The notes under the pieces: model-generated
What the model was told of the DNA's origin: nothing
Database searches by the model: none
The model's input: the letters and a program-made list of their open reading frames with translations, nothing else
Made by a program: the position numbers and the translations under genes
In this document: positions 42,606-50,634 of the stretch, one piece after another
Position numbering within the stretch: position 1 is the first letter of the stretch
Layout: the number at the start of each line of letters is the position of its first letter
Assembly: GCA_021774735.1 (NCBI GenBank)
Contig: JAJFIS010000038.1
Coordinates: 1 to 50,634 of the forward strand
Direction of reading: 5' to 3'
Origin: Alphaproteobacteria bacterium
GTDB lineage: Bacteria; Pseudomonadota; Alphaproteobacteria; Sphingomonadales; Kordiimonadaceae
Length of the DNA stretch: 50,634 nt

Positions 42606-43718
42606 ATGAGCTTACGCCCTTACAGAGATATATATGCCCGCAAGTCCCGCCAAATTATGGTGGGTGATGTGCCTGTTGGCGGCGGCGCACCGATCACGGT
42701 TCAAAGCATGACCAATACGCTGACGTCTGACCCAGCTGCCACGATTGACCAAATTCGACAATTGGAAGAAGCGGGCGCTGATATTGTGCGGGTTTCTTGT
42801 CCGGACGTGGAATCGACCGCTGCCATGGCTGAAATATGCCGTGGTTCTAATGTGCCCATCGTCGCCGACATCCATTTTCACTATAAACGCGCGATTGAGG
42901 CCGCTGTTGCCGGTGCGGCTTGCCTGCGGATCAATCCGGGCAACATTGGTTCAGCGGAACGAGTGCGGGAGGTGGTGAAAGCCGCTAAAGACAATGGCTG
43001 TAGCATGCGCATCGGGGTTAATGCAGGCAGCTTAGATAAGCATTTGTTGGAGAAATACGGCGAGCCATGTCCCGAGGCATTGGTGGAAAGCGCGCTTGAG
43101 CATGCGCGTATACTCGAAGACAATGATTTTTTCGATTTTAAAATCAGTGTCAAAGCATCGGATGTTTTTTTGGCCGTTGCTGCCTACCAAGGTCTCGCAG
43201 AGGCTTGTGACTATCCCCTGCATTTGGGCATTACCGAAGCCGGTGGCCTGCGGGCTGGAACGGTCAAGTCATCCATCGGCATGGGGTCTCTGCTTTGGGC
43301 CGGCATCGGCGATACCATCCGTGTTTCCCTATCAGCGGACCCTGTGGAAGAAATTAAAGTAGGCTTTGACATGCTTAAGGCGCTTGATTTGCGCCACCGG
43401 GGGGTGCGTATCGTAAGCTGTCCATCCTGCGCGCGGCAGGCATATCCAGTGATTAAAACCGTTGAAACCTTAGAAGAGCGCTTGGCGCATATATCAACGC
43501 CGCTCAGCCTGTCGATCATTGGCTGTGTGGTTAATGGACCTGGGGAAGCAAGGGAAACCGACATTGGCTTAACTGGCGGCGGTAACGGCAACCATATGGT
43601 CTATTTGTCGGGGGTCACTGACCATAAAATTACCGATGATAAGCTTGTCGATCATATCGTTGAGCTGGTAGAAGCAAAAGCAGCTGAGCTTGATGCGATG
43701 GCCGCCAAAAATTCTTAG
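42606..43718 (+). CDS. ispG: 4-hydroxy-3-methylbut-2-enyl-diphosphate synthase (flavodoxin)
   Basis: IspG (GcpE) is the iron-sulfur enzyme of the MEP isoprenoid pathway converting MEcPP to HMBPP. The 370-residue protein shows [37 protein letters not shown], and the 4Fe-4S ligands in CPSCARQ and [12 protein letters not shown]. Length fits the short bacterial form without an insertion domain. It lies between the RodZ-like gene and hisS, all on the plus strand. Confidence 0.96.
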   Translation: MSLRPYRDIYARKSRQIMVGDVPVGGGAPITVQSMTNTLTSDPAATIDQIRQLEEAGADIVRVSCPDVESTAAMAEICRGSNVPIVADIHFHYKRAIEAAVAGAACLRINPGNIGSAERVREVVKAAKDNGCSMRIGVNAGSLDKHLLEKYGEPCPEALVESALEHARILEDNDFFDFKISVKASDVFLAVAAYQGLAEACDYPLHLGITEAGGLRAGTVKSSIGMGSLLWAGIGDTIRVSLSADPVEEIKVGFDMLKALDLRHRGVRIVSCPSCARQAYPVIKTVETLEERLAHISTPLSLSIIGCVVNGPGEARETDIGLTGGGNGNHMVYLSGVTDHKITDDKLVDHIVELVEAKAAELDAMAAKNS

Positions 43719-43743
43719 CTAAAAAATTAAAGGACCAATTGCT

Positions 43744-44988
43744 ATGTCCAAATTGCAGCCCGTTCGGGGAACGCACGATATTTATGGGGATGACGCCCGC
43801 CGCATGCGCCATGTGGTGGAAACCTTTGCCCGTGTCGCTAGCACCTATGGCTTTGAAGAATTGGCCACGCCTATTTTTGAATTTACCGAGGTGTTTAAGC
43901 GCCCCTTGGGTGAGGCAAGCGATATTGTATCGAAAGAAATGTATAGTTTTCGGGACCGGGGCGATGAAGAACTGACATTGCGGCCAGAGTTTACGGCTGG
44001 AGTTGCGCGGGCCTTCATCTCAGGCGGTATGCAACAAAGCACACCTTGTCGTTTTATGAGCTGGGGACCCGTATTTCGCTACGAGCGTCCGCAAAAAGGC
44101 CGCTACCGCCAATTTCACCAGCTGAATGCCGAATGCCTTGGCCCCAGTGACCCAGCGACCGATGTGGATATGATTGCCCTTGGTTACCGCACGCTCATGG
44201 AGCTCGGTGTGGCAGGTGATGTAGTGCTGAATTTAAATACGTTAGGTGACCCTGATAGCCGAAATGCATACAGGTCTGCATTGGTGGAGTATTTCTCTGA
44301 TCACAGAGATGCCTTGAGCGAGGATAGCCAAAGGCGACTTTTAACTAACCCCCTGCGGATTTTGGACAGCAAGATTGAAGGTGACCAAGCCATTGTGGTT
44401 GGCGCGCCGAAGCTTAGCGGGTATTTAAATGACCAATCGCGTGATTTTTTCCGCACAGTGACCAACGGCCTTGAGCGCGCTGGGGTACCATTTGTTCATA
44501 ATGAACGCTTGGTGCGGGGGCTGGATTATTACACCCATACAGCCTTTGAGTTTATCACCGAGATACTGGGTGCGCAGGGTACCGTTATTGGTGGCGGGCG
44601 CTATGACGGCCTGATCAAAAAGCTCGGCGGGCCCCCGGTCGCTGGTGTTGGCTGGGCCGGCGGTATTGAGCGCCTTGCCATGATGCTGGCGGAAACCCCA
44701 ACTGCCGTGCGGCCTGTGTTTTTCTTGCCCATGGGGGATGCGGCCTTGCTGGAAGGCTTTAAAATTTGCGAAGAGCTACGCGGTGCGGGCATTACAGTTA
44801 TTGCCGACCGAACTGGTAATATTAGCAAGCGCATGAACCGCGCCAATAAAGCATCTGCACGGGCAGCGCTAATATTAGGTGATGACGAGCTGTCAGCAGG
44901 CACCATTATGGTCAAAAACCTTGATAGTGGTGACCAGCAACAAATATCAATAGATGGCTTGGCCAAGCATTTAAAGGCTCAAGGATAA
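43744..44988 (+). CDS. hisS: Histidine-tRNA ligase
   Basis: HisRS charges tRNA-His. The 414-residue class II synthetase has motif 1 near the start (PVRGTHDIYGDDARR), motif 2 (GPVFRYERPQKGRYRQFHQLNAE), the histidine-binding segments LVRGLDYYTHTAFEF and GGGRYDGLIKKLGG, motif 3 (GVGWAGGIERLAMML) and the C-terminal anticodon-binding domain. AAAGGA precedes the ATG. It is followed six bases later by prfA. Confidence 0.96.
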   Translation: MSKLQPVRGTHDIYGDDARRMRHVVETFARVASTYGFEELATPIFEFTEVFKRPLGEASDIVSKEMYSFRDRGDEELTLRPEFTAGVARAFISGGMQQSTPCRFMSWGPVFRYERPQKGRYRQFHQLNAECLGPSDPATDVDMIALGYRTLMELGVAGDVVLNLNTLGDPDSRNAYRSALVEYFSDHRDALSEDSQRRLLTNPLRILDSKIEGDQAIVVGAPKLSGYLNDQSRDFFRTVTNGLERAGVPFVHNERLVRGLDYYTHTAFEFITEILGAQGTVIGGGRYDGLIKKLGGPPVAGVGWAGGIERLAMMLAETPTAVRPVFFLPMGDAALLEGFKICEELRGAGITVIADRTGNISKRMNRANKASARAALILGDDELSAGTIMVKNLDSGDQQQISIDGLAKHLKAQG

Positions 44989-44994
44989 GCCTCC

Positions 44995-46074
44995 ATGATT
45001 TCAGAAGAACGTATTGAGCAATTAATGGTTAGATTTGAATATCTGAGCCATGCACTGGGAAGTCCAGATGATTTTTCCAATGCGGATTTTGTGAAATTAA
45101 GCCGCGAATATTCAGATCTTGGCCCTATCGTGGAAAGAGCTAGCGCTTTGCGGGATGCTCGCAGTGAACTTGCGGACTTGGCGGTGATGGTCGCCGATAG
45201 TAGCGACCCAGAAATGAAAGAGCTGGCACAAGAAGAGTTTATGGAGCTGAAGGCGCGCATTCCTGAAATGGGTGCTCAATTATCGTTAGAGTTATTGCCC
45301 AAAGATGCCGCCGATGAGATGTCGGCTATCTTGGAAATTCGTGCGGGCACCGGCGGTGATGAAGCAGCGCTTTTTGCCGGTGACCTTTACCGAATGTATG
45401 AAGTTTATGCAGCATCCCAAAAATGGAAAGTTGAAATTTTGGAGCAGTCTCCTGCGGATGTTGGTGGTTTCAAAGAAATTATTGCGGGCATTAAGGGGGT
45501 AGGTGTTTTTGCCCGGATGAAATTCGAATCAGGTGTTCACCGGGTCCAAAGGGTGCCGGTTACCGAATCAGGGGGCCGCATTCATACTTCAGCCGCAACA
45601 GTTGCGGTTCTGCCAGAGCCTGACACGGTTGATATTGAGATAAAAGATAAGGACATCCGCATTGATACTATGCGCTCCAGCGGTGCTGGCGGGCAGCATG
45701 TGAATACCACGGATAGCGCTGTGCGCATTACCCACCTGCCCACCGGCATTGTGGTCACTCAGAGCGAAAAGTCTCAACACCGCAACCGGGATAAAGCAAT
45801 GCAGGTGCTGCGCGCACGGCTTTTTGAGCATGAACGTGAAAAGATTGACAGTGAACGTGCTGCGGACCGAAAGGCCCAAGTGGGGTCGGGGGACCGGTCT
45901 GAGCGTATTCGTACCTATAATTTCCCCCAAGGGCGGGTGACCGACCACCGAATTAACTTAACGCTGCATAAATTAGACCAAGTGCTGGCGGGTACTGGCT
46001 TGGGTGAGGTTATTGACGCCTTAATGGCTGAAGACCGTGCCCAGAAATTGGCGGCGATGGAAGATGTGCTTTGA
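44995..46074 (+). CDS. prfA: Peptide chain release factor 1
   Basis: RF1 ends translation at UAA and UAG codons. The 359-residue protein has the codon-recognition tripeptide PVT at 188-190 (characteristic of RF1 rather than RF2) and the GGQ peptidyl-hydrolysis motif at 232-234, within [20 protein letters not shown]. Its ribosome binding site AAGGA lies in the end of hisS. The stop overlaps the region where prmC, whose product methylates this GGQ glutamine, begins. Confidence 0.97.
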   Translation: MISEERIEQLMVRFEYLSHALGSPDDFSNADFVKLSREYSDLGPIVERASALRDARSELADLAVMVADSSDPEMKELAQEEFMELKARIPEMGAQLSLELLPKDAADEMSAILEIRAGTGGDEAALFAGDLYRMYEVYAASQKWKVEILEQSPADVGGFKEIIAGIKGVGVFARMKFESGVHRVQRVPVTESGGRIHTSAATVAVLPEPDTVDIEIKDKDIRIDTMRSSGAGGQHVNTTDSAVRITHLPTGIVVTQSEKSQHRNRDKAMQVLRARLFEHEREKIDSERAADRKAQVGSGDRSERIRTYNFPQGRVTDHRINLTLHKLDQVLAGTGLGEVIDALMAEDRAQKLAAMEDVL

Positions 46075-46082
46075 GCGCAGCA

Positions 46083-46934
46083 ATGACCTATTTAGGCTTG
46101 CTGAAGTCGGGCATTCAGGTGCTGGAAGATGGCGGCTTGTCCGGCGCCCGCCGCGACGCTGAAATTCTTCTCAGTGATCTGCTCTGCCTAGAAATTCCCC
46201 GTTTATATATTGAGGCAAATCAAAGCGTGTCGGAGGAACAAAAGGCGGCACTCCTTGCGCGCATTACGCGCCGCCTGTGCCGTGAGCCTGTGGCTTATAT
46301 CACCGGCAGGCAAGCTTTTTGGCAGCATGATTTTTATGTGACGAAGGATACATTAATCCCCCGCCCGGACACTGAAACTTTGGTGGAAGCTGTGCTGGAT
46401 AGAGTTGAAGAACACAGTAATAGCAATGTGTTAGATCTCGGCACGGGCAGTGGCTGTATCTTACTTTCCATATTGTCTGAGCGGCTGGGCATGACCGGCA
46501 TAGGGGTTGATATATCTGCTTGTGCCATAGATGTGGCACGCAAGAACGCTGTTAATTTACGGCTTTCAGACCGCGCTAAATTTGTCCGCTCTAATTGGCT
46601 GGATAGGGTCAAGACACCCTCTGGTGGCTTTGATATTATCGTCTCTAACCCACCCTATATAAAGCAGGGCGACATGGTAAAACTGGCCGATGATATACGT
46701 CTTTATGAACCGGATACTGCGCTTGTTGCCGGTGATGATGGACTGGATATATACCGAATTTTTGCCAGAGACTTAGCCGCTATACTAAAGCCCGGTGGAT
46801 TTGTCGCCATGGAAATTGGCCATGACCAGGGATCGCTGGTGGTGGATTTAATGCTAAAGTCTGGCTGGGGGAATGTGACGTTATTACCCGATATAAACAC
46901 AAAAGACAGGGTCGTTGTTGCCACTTGTGGGTAA
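46083..46934 (+). CDS. prmC: Release factor glutamine methyltransferase
   Basis: PrmC methylates the GGQ glutamine of RF1 and RF2. The 283-residue form starts at 46083; a TTG at 46071 overlapping the prfA stop (TTGA) is an alternative that would give strict coupling. Motifs: ARRDAEILLSDLL in the N-terminal domain, YITGRQAFWQHDFYV, IPRPDTETLVEAVLD, the SAM loop VLDLGTGSGCILLSIL and the catalytic NPPY in DIIVSNPPYIK. Pairing with prfA is the classical arrangement. Confidence 0.93.
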   Translation: MTYLGLLKSGIQVLEDGGLSGARRDAEILLSDLLCLEIPRLYIEANQSVSEEQKAALLARITRRLCREPVAYITGRQAFWQHDFYVTKDTLIPRPDTETLVEAVLDRVEEHSNSNVLDLGTGSGCILLSILSERLGMTGIGVDISACAIDVARKNAVNLRLSDRAKFVRSNWLDRVKTPSGGFDIIVSNPPYIKQGDMVKLADDIRLYEPDTALVAGDDGLDIYRIFARDLAAILKPGGFVAMEIGHDQGSLVVDLMLKSGWGNVTLLPDINTKDRVVVATCG

Positions 46935-47114
46935 ATTGATGAGCAAAGGTGAAAAAAGGCTTGGCAGCAGGAGAAGCAGCGGCTAGGGTGACTTAACCCG
47001 AAATAAAGAGTATTGCTCTATAGGGTTATAGATCCGCAAATTATATGGATAAACTTGATCTGGGTGAGCCAGACAAGATTGCGGATATTCATTTCAATTA
47101 CATTTGGTTTGGGC

Positions 47115-47657
47115 ATGAAACAAACGAATAATCCCCGACGTGGTCGTGGGCGAGCGCCTCAAAAGAAAAACAATGGTAGGCATTCTGCGGGTAACCGGAC
47201 TGAACAAAAAGTCCGTGGTAATCCGAAACAACATTTAGAGAAATATAAGACCCTTGCGCGTGAAGCATCGCAAGCAGGGGAGCGTATTGCGGCAGAAAAT
47301 TATTATCAATTTGCTGACCATTATCAGCGGCTGTTTAATGATATGCGTCCAAAAGCCCATGAAGGTGACCGGAAACCCAAACATGGGGGAGACGGGGACC
47401 AACCTAGCGTTCATGACGGCAAGCAAAAAGAAGTCGTGCTGCCGCGTGACACTTCAAATGGCGGCGAACAAGACAGTAAACCAGACACGCCAAGTGAAGC
47501 GAATAAAGATGGTAAGCCCGACAATAATGCAGCGGGTGTAGAACAAGCACCGCGCCCCAAGCGTCGACCTGCTCGTCCAAAAGCTAAACCAGATACCACA
47601 GTGGGTACTGTGGAAAAAACGGATGAAGTGACACCGCAAGGTGATACCGCAGCTTGA
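47115..47657 (+). CDS. DUF4167 domain protein
   Basis: This 180-residue protein begins with a basic, RNA-binding-like stretch (NPRRGRGRAPQKKNNGRH), followed by the DUF4167 core GNPKQHLEKYKTLAREASQA and AAENYYQFADHYQRLFND at about 35-85. The rest is a disordered acidic, Pro/Lys-rich tail. The family is an alphaproteobacterial hallmark often found between prmC and clpB, as here; function is unknown, though the basic N-terminus suggests nucleic-acid or ribosome contact. The start at 47115 is chosen because upstream in-frame codons encode an implausible hydrophobic extension. Confidence 0.85.
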   Translation: MKQTNNPRRGRGRAPQKKNNGRHSAGNRTEQKVRGNPKQHLEKYKTLAREASQAGERIAAENYYQFADHYQRLFNDMRPKAHEGDRKPKHGGDGDQPSVHDGKQKEVVLPRDTSNGGEQDSKPDTPSEANKDGKPDNNAAGVEQAPRPKRRPARPKAKPDTTVGTVEKTDEVTPQGDTAA

Positions 47658-47684
47658 TTAATTTATAACTTAAATATGTAATTT

Positions 47685-47708
47685 GCGGCGGCCAAGGGTC
47701 GCCGTTTT
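47685..47708 (+). terminator. Intrinsic terminator after the DUF4167 gene
   Basis: CGGCG at 47686-47690 pairs with CGCCG at 47700-47704 around a nine-base loop, followed by TTTT. It separates the ispG-to-DUF4167 transcript from the clpB promoter 13 bases further on. Confidence 0.55.
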
Positions 47709-47720
47709 CGCATCTGCAGT

Positions 47721-47748
47721 CTTGTGATTGGTAAAAAAACCCCCATAT
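47721..47748 (+). promoter_or_regulatory. RpoH-like heat-shock promoter of clpB
   Basis: CTTG at 47721-47724, exactly 17 bases, then CCCATAT at 47742-47748 matches the alphaproteobacterial RpoH pattern CYTATNT with one mismatch. It lies about 120 bases before clpB, just after a terminator, and mirrors the htpG promoter at 6603. Confidence 0.65.
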
Positions 47749-47868
47749 CAATATTAACAAGCGGTGCCCATAAGGGTTTGGTTCATTCAAACATTACCCG
47801 GGGCCGCTGTTTTGTGTAAAATTTAGGCCGCTCAATTGAGGGCTTTTGGAGCATAGGACTTAGCTTTG

Positions 47869-50451
47869 ATGGATATAGAAAATTATACGGACCGCACACG
47901 CGGGTTTATTCAGTCTGCGCAAGGGTTGGCGCTAAGGGAAAACCACCAGCAATTTATGCCCGAGCATCTATTGAAGGTGTTGCTGGACGACAGCGAAGGT
48001 TTGGCTGCTAACTTGATTAGTGCAGCGGGCGGTGAGCCAGAAAAAGCGCGTAAATCCGTTGAGGCTGCACTGGCAAAAATACCCAAGGTGACGGGCGCAG
48101 GTGGCCAGTTATATATGGCACCTGAAACCGCAAAAATTTTTGGTGAAGCGGAGAAAATAGCCAAAAAAGCTGGCGATAAATTTATCACTGTGGAACGTTT
48201 GTTGCTGGGCTTGTTGATGACCAAGGATGCCAGCACCAGTAAAATACTGTTGGGTGCTGGCTTGACCGCCAAAGGGTTGAACCAAGCTATTAACAAAGTG
48301 CGTAAGGGCCGCACCGCCGACACGGCATCGTCCGAAGATGCCTATGATGCTCTCAAACGCTATGCTCAAGACCTTACCGCTGTCGCCCGTGACGGCAAGC
48401 TAGACCCTGTTATTGGTCGCGACGAAGAAATTCGCCGCACGATGCAGGTGTTAAGCAGACGCACGAAAAACAATCCGGTGCTTATCGGTGAACCCGGTGT
48501 CGGTAAAACCGCCATCGCTGAGGGTTTGGCGCTCAGGATTGCCCACGGCGACGTGCCTGAAAGCTTGAATGATAAAAGGATCATGTCCCTTGATATGGGG
48601 GCTTTGATTGCGGGGGCAAAATATCGCGGCGAATTTGAAGAACGCCTTAAAAGCGTGCTGCAGGAGGTAGCCCACGGGGATGGGGATATCATCCTATTTA
48701 TCGATGAAATGCACACGCTCGTTGGTGCTGGCAAGTCTGATGGTGCCATGGATGCTTCCAACTTGCTGAAACCTGCTCTTGCGCGCGGTGAGCTGCACTG
48801 CATTGGGGCTACAACGCTTGATGAATACCGCAAATATGTCGAGAAAGATGCCGCATTAGCGCGGCGCTTTCAGCCGGTTATGGTGGAAGAGCCCACGGTT
48901 GAGGACACCATTTCGATATTGCGCGGCCTCAAGGAAAAATATGAACTACACCACGGAGTGCGGATCACCGACGGGGCAATAGTATCATCGGCTACCCTAT
49001 CGAACCGCTATATCACCGACCGTTTTTTACCCGATAAAGCCATTGACCTGATGGACGAAGCCGCCAGCCGTTTGCGGATGGAAGCGGAATCAAAGCCTGA
49101 AAAAATTGACGAACTTGACCGTAAGATCGTTCAGATGAAGATTGAAGGTGAAGCGCTCAAGAAGGAAAGAGATGCAGCGTCAAAAGCAAGACTGGCGGAC
49201 ATTGAGCAAGAACTGGCGGATTTGGAACAACAATCGGCGAGCTTAACGGTGATTTGGCAGTCAGAGAAAGCTAAGATTGCCGGTGATAAAGAGCTGAAAC
49301 AAAAGCTAGAGAATGCCCGCCTTGAGCTGGAACAGGCTGAACGGCGCGGGGACCTTGCCCGGGCGGCCGAGCTTCAGCACGGCATAATACCGTCGCTGAC
49401 CGAAAAAATCGATCAAGTGGTGACGGCCCAAGATGGCGCTATGCTGCGGGAAGAAGTGCGCAGCGCTGACATTGCCGGTGTGGTCTCGCGCTGGACCGGC
49501 ATTCCGGTTGACAAAATGCTCTCAGGCGAACGGGATAAGCTCTTGGATATGGAAGCGAGCTTGGCGCAGCGGGTGATAGGTCAAAGTGAAGCTTTAACCG
49601 CAGTTGCCAGCAGTGTTCGCCGGGCGAGAGCAGGACTGCAAGACCCAAGCCGTCCGCTGGGCAGCTTCTTATTTTTAGGCCCAACGGGGGTTGGAAAAAC
49701 CGAGCTGACCAAGGCGCTGGCGGAATTTTTGTTTGATGATGAAAGCGCTATGGTGCGCATCGATATGTCTGAATATATGGAAAAACACGCGGTGGCACGG
49801 CTTATCGGCGCGCCCCCGGGCTATGTGGGCTACGACGAAGGTGGGGCCTTAACCGAAGCGGTGCGAAGGCGCCCTTACCAGGTTATTTTGTTTGATGAGG
49901 TGGAAAAGGCCCACCCGGATGTCTTTAATATTCTGTTGCAAGTTTTGGATGATGGCCGCCTGACCGACAGCCAAGGCCGGACGGTTGATTTCACCAATTG
50001 CATGATTATTCTTACCAGCAATTTGGGCAGTCAGGTGATCGCCAACCTACCCGACGGAGCCGATGTGGAAGATGCGCGCGGTCAAGTGATGGAAATTGTC
50101 CGAACAGCCTTCCGGCCAGAGTTTTTGAACCGCTTAGACGAAACTATCCTGTTCCACCGTCTTGGCCGTGACCATATTGGCGGCATCATCGACATTCAAA
50201 TGGCGCAATTGAGACAGCTGCTCGCAGACCGAAAAATTGAGCTGGCACTGGAGGAAACAGGGCGAAACTGGCTCTGTGAAGCGGGCTACGATCCGGTTTA
50301 TGGCGCACGACCCTTGAAGCGAGCGATCCAAAAATATGTGCAAAACCCACTGGCGGATCAACTGCTGAGCGGCGACATTATGCCGGACACCCGCGTTGTC
50401 ATCAGTGCAGAAAGTGGTAAATTGCATGTGGGTAAACCACAGCTTCACTAA
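47869..50451 (+). CDS. clpB: ATP-dependent disaggregase ClpB
   Basis: ClpB, with DnaK, pulls polypeptides out of aggregates after heat stress. The 860-residue hexameric AAA+ protein has an N-domain (about 1-145), AAA-1 with [14 protein letters not shown] and [13 protein letters not shown], the ClpB-specific coiled-coil M domain (about 400-520) that separates it from ClpA, and AAA-2 with [14 protein letters not shown] and [16 protein letters not shown] 47869 ([13 protein letters not shown]) is preferred over the adjacent TTG. It is a single gene behind an RpoH-like promoter; an IS3 element begins about 45 bases downstream. Confidence 0.96.
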   Translation: MDIENYTDRTRGFIQSAQGLALRENHQQFMPEHLLKVLLDDSEGLAANLISAAGGEPEKARKSVEAALAKIPKVTGAGGQLYMAPETAKIFGEAEKIAKKAGDKFITVERLLLGLLMTKDASTSKILLGAGLTAKGLNQAINKVRKGRTADTASSEDAYDALKRYAQDLTAVARDGKLDPVIGRDEEIRRTMQVLSRRTKNNPVLIGEPGVGKTAIAEGLALRIAHGDVPESLNDKRIMSLDMGALIAGAKYRGEFEERLKSVLQEVAHGDGDIILFIDEMHTLVGAGKSDGAMDASNLLKPALARGELHCIGATTLDEYRKYVEKDAALARRFQPVMVEEPTVEDTISILRGLKEKYELHHGVRITDGAIVSSATLSNRYITDRFLPDKAIDLMDEAASRLRMEAESKPEKIDELDRKIVQMKIEGEALKKERDAASKARLADIEQELADLEQQSASLTVIWQSEKAKIAGDKELKQKLENARLELEQAERRGDLARAAELQHGIIPSLTEKIDQVVTAQDGAMLREEVRSADIAGVVSRWTGIPVDKMLSGERDKLLDMEASLAQRVIGQSEALTAVASSVRRARAGLQDPSRPLGSFLFLGPTGVGKTELTKALAEFLFDDESAMVRIDMSEYMEKHAVARLIGAPPGYVGYDEGGALTEAVRRRPYQVILFDEVEKAHPDVFNILLQVLDDGRLTDSQGRTVDFTNCMIILTSNLGSQVIANLPDGADVEDARGQVMEIVRTAFRPEFLNRLDETILFHRLGRDHIGGIIDIQMAQLRQLLADRKIELALEETGRNWLCEAGYDPVYGARPLKRAIQKYVQNPLADQLLSGDIMPDTRVVISAESGKLHVGKPQLH

Positions 50452-50473
50452 TATTTATGATGGGGCTGTCCTA

Positions 50474-50493
50474 GATAACCGATAAAGGTTATC
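50474..50493 (+). terminator. Small hairpin after clpB
   Basis: GATAACC at 50474-50480 pairs with GGTTATC at 50487-50493 around GATAAA. No T run follows, so it would be a weak terminator at best. It abuts the inferred IS3 end and could also relate to that. Confidence 0.3.
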
Positions 50494-50495
50494 AC

Positions 50496-50634
50496 TGAGC
50501 TGGTCCTAAAAAACTGTACAGTCTGTTAAGGTGTATCCGAGCATAGAATCGGAGACATAAAATGACGAAGAGACGGACCTTGTCGACAGCCTTCAAGAAG
50601 AAAGTTGCCCTTGCCGCTTTACGTGGTGACAGAA
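50496..50634 (+). mobile_element. IS3-family insertion sequence, left end (partial)
   Basis: An IS3-type OrfA begins at 50562. The stretch starting TGAGCTGGTCC at 50496 resembles an IS3-family terminal inverted repeat (TG start, followed by a GC-rich then A-rich run), but the matching right end is outside the window. The boundary is approximate. Confidence 0.6.
50562..50634 (+). CDS. IS3-family transposase OrfA, N-terminal fragment cut by the window edge
   Basis: The 24 visible codons read MTKRRTLSTAFKKKVALAAL then RGDR, the usual beginning of the IS3-family OrfA helix-turn-helix protein (K-R-R-x-F/L-S-x-x-F-K-x-K-V-A-L-x-A-L-R-G-D). GGAGA at 50551-50555 is a good ribosome binding site. In intact elements OrfA and OrfB are joined by a -1 frameshift; neither the rest of OrfA nor OrfB can be seen here. 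Confidence 0.85.
   Translation, partial: MTKRRTLSTAFKKKVALAALRGDR

Noticed and set aside
1-50634. tRNA, rRNA, tmRNA or SRP RNA genes
   Set aside because: I looked for T-arm/anticodon patterns and the SRP tetraloop and tag-peptide signatures in the gaps and found none; a covariance-model search was not possible.

Overview
The window looks like chromosomal DNA from an alphaproteobacterium of moderate GC content (about half, judged by eye). The evidence is the gene content and order typical of that class: secA divergent from argJ; xerD, a secreted helical-repeat protein and aroK-aroB-CorC/HlyC; comF-grxC-nitrilase-DUF1178 facing ubiG; lysC; ptsP; a RodZ-like gene with ispG-hisS-prfA-prmC; DUF4167; and clpB. 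Two promoters also match the alphaproteobacterial RpoH pattern. I cannot place the organism below class level. Both ends fall inside insertion sequences: the 5' end of an ISNCY-like transposase at 1-60 (minus strand) and the 5' end of an IS3-family OrfA at 50562-50634. The window may therefore be a contig broken at repeats.

Layout: 1-2000 holds the IS end, a dyad-bearing promoter, two tandem GIN-domain (DUF2807) envelope proteins and a possible structured RNA. 1986-6555 is a GldA/GldF/GldG-like ABC operon ending in a DUF4340 gene. 6603-8605 is htpG behind an RpoH promoter. 8729-13536 holds an orphan Flp pilin, a small unknown gene, argJ and secA. 13617-15514 is a clearly AT-richer two-gene cassette (YwgA-like protein plus HD phosphohydrolase), the best candidate for an acquired and poorly described system. 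15534-18648 has an AhpD-like protein and two secreted proteins, one with an Arg-Thr/Asp repeat, sharing a 26-base upstream element.

18716-24182 is a class Ia ribonucleotide reductase locus, nrdA-X-nrdB, where X is an unrecognised gene joining a membrane domain to a possible beta-propeller. Its control region carries NrdR-type boxes over the -35 and a perfect DnaA box. 24183-28333 has accA, xerD, the 666-residue secreted protein and an overlapping 43-residue membrane peptide gene. 28582-32114 is aroK-aroB-corC-mutT. 32111-38916 covers an NDUFAF5/BioC-like methyltransferase, comF, grxC, a nitrilase, DUF1178, ubiG, lysC and a nitronate monooxygenase-like enzyme. 39066-50451 holds ptsP, the RodZ-like gene, ispG, hisS, prfA, prmC, DUF4167 and clpB, the last behind a second RpoH-like promoter.

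Most genes are housekeeping: translation (hisS, prfA, prmC), secretion (secA), protein quality control (htpG, clpB), DNA precursor supply (nrdAB, mutT), amino acid and isoprenoid synthesis (argJ, aroK, aroB, lysC, ispG), fatty acid synthesis (accA), ubiquinone (ubiG) and nitrogen-PTS signalling (ptsP). The accessory parts are the GIN pair, the Gld-like operon, the YwgA/HD cassette, the repeat protein and the nrd-embedded gene. No tRNA, rRNA, CRISPR array or prophage was seen.
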